Origin: Trueperaceae bacterium | GTDB taxonomy: Bacteria > Deinococcota > Deinococci > Deinococcales > Trueperaceae | Length of the DNA: 64,000 nt | NCBI GenBank assembly: GCA_002707365.1 | Contig: PAMQ01000007.1 | Span: 228,735 to 292,734, forward strand | Direction: 5' to 3' | In this document: one piece after another, positions 57,401-64,000 of the stretch | Layout: each line of letters starts with the position of its first letter | Numbering within the stretch: position 1 is the stretch's first letter | Translations under genes and position numbers: made by a program | Notes under the pieces: generated by a model | The model's database searches: none | Told to the model about the DNA's origin: nothing | The model's input: the letters and a program-made list of their open reading frames with translations, nothing else

Positions 57401-57552
57401 AACTAACGCTAGATGATGGAAATCCTTAGAATAGACCCGATGGCGAAGGGTATGTAGGTAGCTGCTGAAGCTGACAACTAGCCCCAACGGCTATCTATTC
57501 AATCTTTAGTGTCGGCTTATGCTGTCCGACAAGCAGTATTAATTCGATTTAA

Positions 57553-58449
57553 CTATCTATGTTCCTTGTACATTGATGCTGGGACTGCCGTCATAAGCCG
57601 ATCCAGGGCTGCCTTAGTAAGATCTGTGGTCGCAGCTGCAAACACGTTTTCCTCAAGCTGGTTGATACTGCTTGCTCCTGGAACGATTGTCGTAACTGCA
57701 GGGTGAGCTGCAACAAATCGTAAAGCCACTTGGGGTCGACTCTGCCCCAGGATCGCTTCCTTGTCTAGAGCCGTTTGGGCAGTAACAATACTTTGATGTT
57801 CATGCGTAAGATAAGCCGTCGGCTTTTTATAGGCCAACAACCCTTTAGCTACCGGCCCACGTATGATTGCACTAACTCCATGTTTGGCTAGCATATCGAA
57901 CACCTGCTCTTCAGGCCGTCGGTCTAGCAAACTGTATTGCATCATGACTGTAACGATGTTTGAACGCTTGAGGTACTCTCGAATCACATTAGGACGGATA
58001 GAGGAAATGCCGTAGAATCTAATTAATCCTTCAGATTTAAGTTCTTCGAAGGCCTCAATAGTTTCATCAATCGGGTCTAAGACGGTACCACCATGAAGCT
58101 GATACAGGTCAATCGCATCTACTCCTAATCGCTTTAAGCTTAATTCAGCAGCCTTGCGAATGTACGCTTTGCTTGGATCCCAATCCCAACCACTGCCATC
58201 GTCCCGCCAACGGTTGCCAACTTTTGAAGCAATAACCACACGATCCCCTAACCCCCGAAGTGCCTTACCTACCATTTCCTCGTTCAACCCATAATCATAC
58301 AAATCAGCAGTGTCAAAAAACGTTACTCCTAAATCAAAAGCACGGTGAATAATGTCGGTTGCCTTTCTGCGATTAGTGCCGAGCGACATGCACCCAAGAC
58401 CAATCTCAGTAACACGCAAATCAGACTCACCAAGTCGTTTGATCTTCAT
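57553..58449 (-). CDS. Aldo/keto reductase (second)
   Basis: This 298-residue reductase differs from the one at 52386. Its catalytic Asp and Tyr are in FFDTADLYDYGLNE, the Lys in VIASKVGNRW and the His in YQLHGGTVLDP. The C-terminal IVPGASSINQLEEN is the NADP-binding loop. Relatives include galactose and pyridoxal dehydrogenase-like AKRs and L-fucose or D-threo-aldose dehydrogenases. A sugar dehydrogenase role fits the neighbourhood. It is a single gene with a leaderless start. Confidence 0.87.
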   Translation of the reverse strand: MKIKRLGESDLRVTEIGLGCMSLGTNRRKATDIIHRAFDLGVTFFDTADLYDYGLNEEMVGKALRGLGDRVVIASKVGNRWRDDGSGWDWDPSKAYIRKAAELSLKRLGVDAIDLYQLHGGTVLDPIDETIEAFEELKSEGLIRFYGISSIRPNVIREYLKRSNIVTVMMQYSLLDRRPEEQVFDMLAKHGVSAIIRGPVAKGLLAYKKPTAYLTHEHQSIVTAQTALDKEAILGQSRPQVALRFVAAHPAVTTIVPGASSINQLEENVFAAATTDLTKAALDRLMTAVPASMYKEHR

Positions 58450-58455
58450 CGGCCT

Positions 58456-58461
58456 AGTTTA
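58456..58461 (-). promoter_or_regulatory. Leaderless -10 box (TAAACT) of the second aldo/keto reductase
   Basis: On the minus strand TAAACT is followed by AGGCCG and the ATG at 58449. No ribosome-binding site is present. Confidence 0.5.
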
Positions 58462-58654
58462 CCTATTTATCTACAGGTCACTTTTTAACCGTTAGTTAAA
58501 ACCGAGTATGCATCAAACCATATTGAGTAGCAGACATTCGTACTGTTTAAGCATATTGATGTAGGTCTTAGTACCAAACGGCACCAAACAAATTTTGACA
58601 AGTATAGTTGTCTCGGAAGGGTTATGGTCAAAATCGAAATGGGGAGTCATTTGT

Positions 58655-60139
58655 ATGGACGCATTAGTAAGCAAAGGAACCATAAAAGAATTCGACGCCG
58701 ATACCCTTATCATCAGCCTATTCGAGGATGGGATCCTTTGTAATGGACCCGCCAAAGAAATAGATGATGCCTTGAGCGGTAGCATCAAACACCTCACTAC
58801 CGGAAATGACTTTACGGGCAAACTTGGAGAAATAGCCGTTCTTTATCCACAAGGAGTCATCGCGGCGCGGCGGGTTATCCTTGTCGGGCTGGGCCCAAAA
58901 GAAGACTTCGGACTAGAAATCATCAGGCATGCAGCTGCAGCGGCTGCCAGGCGAGCTCAAGAACTTGGGAGCCGGAGACTAGCAGGAATTGTAAATGGCG
59001 CTGACATTGCTGGTTTTGAAATAAAAGAGATTGCCCAAGCAATTATCGAGGGATCGCTGCTAGCCCTTTACCAATATGGCCCCCGTAAAGCTGCGAAGCC
59101 AGAATCTTTCACTATCGTTGAAAGTAAAGGAAACCAAATTGCAGATATAAAAATCGGGGCCCGAGCCGCACAAGCGATTGGTGAGGGAGTAAAGCTGACT
59201 CGGGACCTCGTTAATGCTCCACCAAACATCGCCACCCCGACGTACTTGGCAGAAATAGCCCATGCTGTAGCTAAGTTACATGGAATGAACATACTGGTCG
59301 GCGACAGGGCATGGATCACAGAACAAAATCTGGGAGCTATGCTGGCCGTAACTCAAGGAGCTAGGCGGGAACCAGCATTTATTAACCTCGAACACAACCC
59401 ATTAGGTACTAAAGAAGCCCCAATAGTACTGGTGGGAAAAGGCATCACGTTTGATAGTGGGGGACTCTCTCTAAAAACACCTACCGGCATGTTGCCCATG
59501 AAAACAGACATGGCTGGAGCCGGGGCGGTTCTTGGTGTCATGGACGCTATTGGCCAACTTCAGCTCCCTGTTCGGGTGATAGCTCTTGCTCCATGCACCG
59601 AGAATATGCCTGATGGTAACTCTTATCGACCTGGTGACGTCATCAAAGCTAGCGATGACACGTTGATTGAAATCGTTAGTACTGATGCCGAGGGTCGGAT
59701 GGTCCTTGCCGATGCCCTTCATTTCGCAAAACGTTACCACCCAAAAGCGGTAATCGACCTCGCAACACTAACTGGCACGGCAGCCTCAGCTTTAGGACGA
59801 GGGGTTGCAGCTAGCCTCTTCAGCAACAGCGATTCCCTAGCACGGACGATTCTTAATGCGGGGACAACAACCAATGAGAAGGCTTGGAGAATGCCACTAT
59901 TTGACGAATATCGCCACACAATCAAGTCGCCAGTTGCTGATATAAAGAACAGTGGTGGCCCAGCAGGTGGTATTGGTACTTCAGCAGTTTTTCTAGAACA
60001 CTTTACTAATTACCCATGGGCACACCTCGACATCGCAGGTATGGCACGCAACTCTACTGCAGGGCCTTATACCCCAGCCGGTGCGACCGGTTATGGCGTA
60101 CGCCTTATTATTGAATGGCTCAGACAAGGGCTTAACTGA
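58655..60139 (+). CDS. pepA: Leucyl aminopeptidase (M17)
   Basis: This hexameric two-metal aminopeptidase has 494 residues. The M17 catalytic domain has VGKGITFDSGGLSLKT (metal and lysine ligands), the MKTDMAGAGAV segment and the signature TDAEGRMVLADAL. The N-terminal domain (about 1-165) is the less conserved macro-like domain. The start is fixed at 58655 by GGGGAG (58641-58646) 8 nt upstream. The frame is open another 20 codons. Some M17 proteins also bind DNA. Confidence 0.93.
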   Translation: MDALVSKGTIKEFDADTLIISLFEDGILCNGPAKEIDDALSGSIKHLTTGNDFTGKLGEIAVLYPQGVIAARRVILVGLGPKEDFGLEIIRHAAAAAARRAQELGSRRLAGIVNGADIAGFEIKEIAQAIIEGSLLALYQYGPRKAAKPESFTIVESKGNQIADIKIGARAAQAIGEGVKLTRDLVNAPPNIATPTYLAEIAHAVAKLHGMNILVGDRAWITEQNLGAMLAVTQGARREPAFINLEHNPLGTKEAPIVLVGKGITFDSGGLSLKTPTGMLPMKTDMAGAGAVLGVMDAIGQLQLPVRVIALAPCTENMPDGNSYRPGDVIKASDDTLIEIVSTDAEGRMVLADALHFAKRYHPKAVIDLATLTGTAASALGRGVAASLFSNSDSLARTILNAGTTTNEKAWRMPLFDEYRHTIKSPVADIKNSGGPAGGIGTSAVFLEHFTNYPWAHLDIAGMARNSTAGPYTPAGATGYGVRLIIEWLRQGLN

Positions 60140-60256
60140 ACTTCCGTTAACTCCCAGCTTCAACTCATCTGGTAAAACTTGGCTAAATCAACTAAACCCT
60201 GTCTTTGTTGATTGAATGTCATAACGCAAAAAGAAAAGGTTGAAGATCCTATAGCA

Positions 60257-60293
60257 TTTAGAAATTCTGTTTCAATAACACAGAATTTCTAAA
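60257..60293. terminator. Hairpin between pepA and glyA
   Basis: Perfect 14-bp arms (60257-60270 and 60280-60293, TTTAGAAATTCTGT and its complement) enclose a 9-nt loop. It lies 118 nt after the pepA stop. No U run follows, but the AT-rich stem resembles the other hairpins in this window. Confidence 0.45.
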
Positions 60294-60345
60294 CAACCAT
60301 ATACCGTCTTCATGATATCCCGACAAAACCCCATTCGAAGCAGCT

Positions 60346-60351
60346 TATACT
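60346..60351 (+). promoter_or_regulatory. Leaderless -10 box (TATACT) of glyA
   Basis: TATACT is followed by TTTAGA and the ATG at 60358. There is no ribosome-binding site. Confidence 0.55.
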
Positions 60352-60357
60352 TTTAGA

Positions 60358-61614
60358 ATGAGTTTGCCCAACGAACGAGCAGCCAAAAGCCCTTACTCTA
60401 ATGAGCCTCATGACGAACAACTCTTTTCCTTAATACAAGGTGAATACGATCGCCAACGTGACGGCCTAGAACTTATTGCCTCAGAAAACTTCACTTCTCG
60501 AGCTGTCATGGAAGCTACGGGTAGCGTGCTAACCAACAAGTATGCAGAAGGCTACCCTGGGCGCCGTTATTACGGTGGTTGCCATGTCGTCGACCAAATT
60601 GAAAACCTTGCGCTGAATCGACTTAAAAAACTATTTGGCGCTTCATGGGCAAATGTACAGCCACACTCAGGCTCCTCAGCCAATTTGGCGGTGTACTTCG
60701 CTCTACTTGAACCAGGAGACACAATTCTCGGCATGGATCTGGCTCACGGAGGCCACTTAACTCATGGATCCCCAGTTAACTTCTCAGGCCGAAACTACAA
60801 AGTTGTTGGATACCAACTATCTGAAGCAAATGAAACGATTGACTACGACCAGGTTCGCACGCTTGCACTTAAGCATCGCCCAAAACTAATCATCGCAGGA
60901 GCATCTGCTTACAGCCGGTTTATAAACTTCTCTACCTTTCGGGAGATAGCTGACGAAGTTGGCGCACTATTATTGGCTGATATTGCCCATGTTGCCGGCC
61001 TTGTAGCTGCAAAACTACACCCTGATCCACTGCCATATGCACACGTAGTAACCAGCACAACCCATAAAACACTCCGGGGCCCACGCAGTGGAATCATATT
61101 TGGAAACGATATTGAACTTGGAAAACGCATCGATCGGACAATCTTCCCAGGTATCCAGGGAGGCCCACTAGAGCACGTCATAGCTGCTAAAGCAGTAGCC
61201 TTCTTCGAAGCTTTGCAGCCCAAGTTCACAACTTATGCTCAGACAGTAATTGATAACGCCAAGGCGCTATCTAACGCCTTGGTTAAGAGGGGCTATCGCA
61301 TTGTATCAGGCGGCACAGATAATCACATGTTCGTAATCGACCTACGCCCACAAGAGATTACAGGAAAAACCGCGAATGACCGACTCGAAGAAGCCAACAT
61401 CACAGTTAGCAAGAGCATGATCCCGAATGACCCTGAAAAACCATGGGTAACCTCGGGCATACGGATTGGAACGCCAGCAATCACAACCCGTGGCTTAACA
61501 CCATCTAACATGGATACTGTTGCCCACCTAATTAATAAGTCGCTCACAACAAACGAAAAAGAATCGGTGCGACATGAAGTTATAGACTTAGCTCGTAAAT
61601 ACCCTATGCCGTGA
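60358..61614 (+). CDS. glyA: Serine hydroxymethyltransferase
   Basis: GlyA interconverts serine and glycine with tetrahydrofolate and supplies one-carbon units. It has 418 residues, full family length. [29 protein letters not shown] and DIAHVAGLV are present. The PLP lysine is in [12 protein letters not shown]. It is monocistronic and leaderless. No glycine riboswitch is seen upstream. Confidence 0.96.
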   Translation: MSLPNERAAKSPYSNEPHDEQLFSLIQGEYDRQRDGLELIASENFTSRAVMEATGSVLTNKYAEGYPGRRYYGGCHVVDQIENLALNRLKKLFGASWANVQPHSGSSANLAVYFALLEPGDTILGMDLAHGGHLTHGSPVNFSGRNYKVVGYQLSEANETIDYDQVRTLALKHRPKLIIAGASAYSRFINFSTFREIADEVGALLLADIAHVAGLVAAKLHPDPLPYAHVVTSTTHKTLRGPRSGIIFGNDIELGKRIDRTIFPGIQGGPLEHVIAAKAVAFFEALQPKFTTYAQTVIDNAKALSNALVKRGYRIVSGGTDNHMFVIDLRPQEITGKTANDRLEEANITVSKSMIPNDPEKPWVTSGIRIGTPAITTRGLTPSNMDTVAHLINKSLTTNEKESVRHEVIDLARKYPMP

Positions 61615-61890
61615 TTTAATGGAATAATCGGCTACTTACGAGTAATCTCATTAAAGACCGCTTAATACCCCAGAATGTTTGGGCTCAAAAACCCGCCCAG
61701 CCTAGGAACGGTAGTTTGGTTAGGTAGCTTTTTAACGTACTAATTATTAGTCTCCTACCCCGACCCCTAAAAGCAAGACTTCAGCCCCAATACCTAGTCT
61801 CATTTTGAAGCTGATCGTGTTAGCGTATAAGCCTCGGCCGAATTAATTTCCAGTTTTAAGACTCGGCCTGATATTACGAAAAGGAGCGGT

Positions 61891-62886
61891 ATGTACGAAA
61901 TCTGTCTCCTTCCTGGTGACGGTGTTGGCCAGGAAATCATTCCCGAAGCTCGCAGGGTGCTCGAGAATACCGAGCTCCCATTACGTTTCGTTGATGCTGA
62001 AGCTGGTTGGGCCACTTTCGAAACGCAAGGAAGATCCGTACCCAAGGAGACGTTGAACACGATCGTCGATACCGACGCGACCCTAGCAGGTGCCTTCGCC
62101 AGCCCAAAACACAAAGTGAAAGGCTTTTTTAGTGCTATACGTTACCTTCGACGCGAGTTGGATTTGTATGCCAACTTAAGACCCGCCAAAACCAGACCAG
62201 TTCCAGGAAGTACCCAAGGCATCGACATGCTGATGGTCCGTGAAAACACTGAAGGAATATACGTTGCTCAAGAAAGACGTTATGGGGATTTAGCTATAGC
62301 TGATGCAGTAATAACAAAATCTGCTAGTAGCCGTATCACTCGAATAGCCTTCGAGCAAGCTAAACGTCGCGACAACAAACTTGTCATTATCCACAAAGCT
62401 AACGTGTTACCAATCACCTCAGGTCTGTTCCTTGAGACGGCTTTAGAGACAGCAAAGAACTATCCGGAGATTAATACCTCTGATCTGATGGTTGACGCTG
62501 CCGCCACAAAGTTAGTTCTAGATCCAGGAAGCTTTGACGTACTTGTTGCTACTAATCTATTTGGTGATATCCTTTCCGATCTAATAGCGGGATTAGTAGG
62601 TGGCTTAGGACTCACTCCAAGCGCTAACGTAGGTTCAGAAAATGCCATTTTTGAGCCGGTGCACGGGACAGCACCAGATATTGCAGGACAGGGAACAGCG
62701 AACCCCACAGGTGCAATCCTTTCCGCAGCAATGATGCTAGAACATTTGGGCGAAAATAATCACGCCAAGCTGATAGAGCAATCAGTAGACCAAGTCCTCG
62801 AAGCCGGACCAGTAACATCTGATTTAGGGGGAACAGCTACTACAAGGGAATTTACTGACGCTGTGATAGGCGCAATGCGACTGTGA
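61891..62886 (+). CDS. hicd: Homoisocitrate dehydrogenase (alpha-aminoadipate lysine pathway)
   Basis: This beta-decarboxylating dehydrogenase of 331 residues converts homoisocitrate to 2-oxoadipate. It opens ICLLPGDGVGQEIIPEARRVLE. Then come IRYLRRELDLYANLRPAK, VRENTEGIYVAQERRYGDLAIADAV, HKANVLP and the NAD-side loop EPVHGTAPDIAGQGTANP. IRYLRRELDLYAN and the ERRYGDLAIADAV loop match Thermus homoisocitrate dehydrogenase as I recall it, more than leuB or icd. AAGGAG precedes the ATG. Isocitrate or 3-isopropylmalate activity cannot be excluded. Other lysine genes are not in the window. Confidence 0.82.
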   Translation: MYEICLLPGDGVGQEIIPEARRVLENTELPLRFVDAEAGWATFETQGRSVPKETLNTIVDTDATLAGAFASPKHKVKGFFSAIRYLRRELDLYANLRPAKTRPVPGSTQGIDMLMVRENTEGIYVAQERRYGDLAIADAVITKSASSRITRIAFEQAKRRDNKLVIIHKANVLPITSGLFLETALETAKNYPEINTSDLMVDAAATKLVLDPGSFDVLVATNLFGDILSDLIAGLVGGLGLTPSANVGSENAIFEPVHGTAPDIAGQGTANPTGAILSAAMMLEHLGENNHAKLIEQSVDQVLEAGPVTSDLGGTATTREFTDAVIGAMRL

Positions 62887-62971
62887 GTCCTCCAAAAAAA
62901 GACAAATTCAAATACCTGTCAGCCCTAAGCTTCTTCGTACTGTACCGACACATGACGGTAAGGTAACGGGT

Positions 62972-63832
62972 ATGTACGTGTTTTCCCAAGCCATGCGCGC
63001 TATACGTAGCAACTGGATAGCTAGTGTAGCTACCATAACCACCACAACTCTCTCCCTCACCATCCTATCTGGGTTTAGTCTGGTTAGCTTAAATCTGAAT
63101 TCTGCCTTGGTTGCCCTGCAAGGTGAGCTCGAAATGGCTGTATATTTAGAAAACGATGCAGATATAACACTCCTCCTCGACCAGATTAACCAATGGCCCG
63201 AAATTAACGAGGTCTTCTACATCAATAAGGAGGTGGCTCTTATGGAAATGATCCAGGACCTGCCTTCTCTGCAACAAGGTGCCGCTTTGGTAGACAATCC
63301 CCTTCCTGATACCCTAGCACTGAAACTATATAACCCAACTCAAACACTCCTTATCAGCCATCGGTTAAGACTCCTGCCTGGTGTCACAGATGTTTAAGAC
63401 GGTTCAGAAACTGTCGAGACGTTTATTGCAATTAACTATGCCCTACGTATATCCGGGTCAATTCTTATTGTGGTACTCCTAGCTAGCGCACTCTTTGCTA
63501 TTGTAAATTCAATAAGAGCAGCAATAGCTGCTCGCGGTGAAGAAATAGAAGTAATGCGCCTCGTTGGTGCCACTCGTCGTTTTATTCGCGCACCCTTTTT
63601 AGTTGAAGGGTTCCTTCTCGGCCTGTTTAGCTCAGTTGTTACCTTGTCTCTTATTGTTCCGAGCTATCTTTTTGTAATTGACCGCCTAACTGTCACTTTC
63701 CCCTTCGTACCATTAGTAAGAGATTCCCTTCAGCTCAGTCAGGTTGCTGCGTTAATCACGGCTCTAGCACTGCTGATAGGACTGGTTGGTAGTACAATCG
63801 CTGTTTCACAATACCTGCGAGAACGTACCTAA
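62972..63832 (+). pseudogene. ftsX: ftsX with an in-frame stop codon
   Basis: The two parts together would encode a 286-residue FtsX, the membrane subunit of the FtsEX division complex. Residues 1-141 hold the first membrane segment (about 20-42) and most of the extracellular domain, up to PGVTDV. A TAA at 63395-63397 follows. The same frame then continues DGSETVETFIAINYALRI, three membrane segments and the FtsX motif EIEVMRLVGATRRFIRAPFLVEG, ending at 63832. No frameshift is needed, so one base change separates it from an intact gene. AAGG precedes the ATG. ftsE is not adjacent. It may be a true nonsense mutation, a sequencing error or read-through. Confidence 0.85.
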
Positions 63833-63843
63833 AGTTAAGTACC

Positions 63844-64000
63844 ATGCTTCGCATCTGTAACTCGCTCCCTAATTTCACCCACTGTATGTGGCGTTGGCCC
63901 ATTGTCTCTTTACTCGCACTATTAACGTTTGTTGCATCCCAACCAGAATTGGATCGAAGTAGACAAATTGAGCTCGAACAAGCCATCGAGGAAAATCGTA
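63844..64000 (+). CDS. Exported coiled-coil protein, 5' end (possible EnvC-type activator)
   Basis: A frame opens at the ATG at 63844 and runs off the window, giving 52 residues. A basic N terminus (MLRICN...MWRW) leads to a hydrophobic segment (PIVSLLALLTFVASQ) like a signal peptide. A charged helical start follows (ELDRSRQIELEQAIEENR), with heptad-like spacing. An exported coiled-coil protein 11 bp after ftsX strongly suggests a murein hydrolase activator of the EnvC/PcsB type, which FtsX controls. The diagnostic C-terminal LytM domain lies outside, so this is inference. Confidence 0.55.
   Translation, partial: MLRICNSLPNFTHCMWRWPIVSLLALLTFVASQPELDRSRQIELEQAIEENR

Noticed and set aside
63397..63470. 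Frameshift in ftsX
   Set aside because: The second half is in the same frame as the first (72 nt, 24 codons apart), so a single stop codon explains the break.

Overview
The window reads as chromosomal DNA of a bacterium in the Deinococcota (Deinococcus-Thermus), probably an uncultured member of moderate GC (mid-40s percent by eye). The lineage call is inference. It rests on a homoisocitrate dehydrogenase closely resembling the Thermus enzyme of alpha-aminoadipate lysine synthesis (61891-62886), a zinc-ribbon L28, and many genes with a -10 hexamer (TANNNT) placed 6 nt, sometimes 7-8 nt, before the start codon with no Shine-Dalgarno site. That layout is the leaderless-transcript pattern known from Deinococcus. 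No CRISPR array, transposase, integrase, rRNA or prophage gene was found.

Layout. 1-3100: the 5' end of a glyoxalase-like gene, tRNA-Ser(GGA) with promoter and hairpin, a MoxR/DUF58 pair and a GNAT acetyltransferase. 3105-11526: uvrC, a three-gene branched-chain 2-oxoacid dehydrogenase operon (E1 alpha, E1 beta, E2; no E3), citrate synthase and purA. 11676-13750: modA-modB without modC, and an Rrf2-type regulator. 13889-16223: a promoter, a 19-codon leader peptide rich in Tyr/Phe/Trp, then aroF-tyrA. 16388-21449: small conserved genes, an oxidoreductase, a HAD phosphatase, moaA and a class V aminotransferase. 21472-22883: a two-gene YeeE/YedE sulfur-transport system with a CsoR-family regulator lacking the family cysteines. 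23130-32158: envelope and division genes (mrdA, mreD, ftsK, an AI-2E family protein, an M23-like protein) and rpmB. 32287-39536: an RNA methyltransferase, a secreted 5'-nucleotidase, a cupin, hemW, lspA, prmC and a phytanoyl-CoA dioxygenase-like gene.

39657-45895 encodes a BMP-type nucleoside ABC importer (ATPase, two permeases, binding protein). Two unrecognised membrane/secreted proteins are inserted between the permeases and the binding protein. With the 5'-nucleotidase this suggests nucleoside scavenging. 46126-48276 holds an NfuA-like Fe-S protein, a Crp/Fnr regulator and lexA. 48297-58449 is a sugar region: two GH4 glycosidases, a ThuA protein, two aldo/keto reductases, galT, galK and xylulokinase. 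An operator-like palindrome and a nested inverted repeat lie in its gaps. 58655-64000 holds pepA, glyA, homoisocitrate dehydrogenase, an ftsX interrupted by an in-frame stop, and the start of what may be a murein hydrolase activator gene.

The observations I rate highest are the aromatic leader peptide before aroF-tyrA, the recurrent leaderless-promoter spacing, the GH4 gene whose only plausible start is AUU, the in-frame stop in ftsX, the cysteine-less CsoR-family regulator beside sulfur transporters, and the two-protein membrane module inside the nucleoside importer locus.
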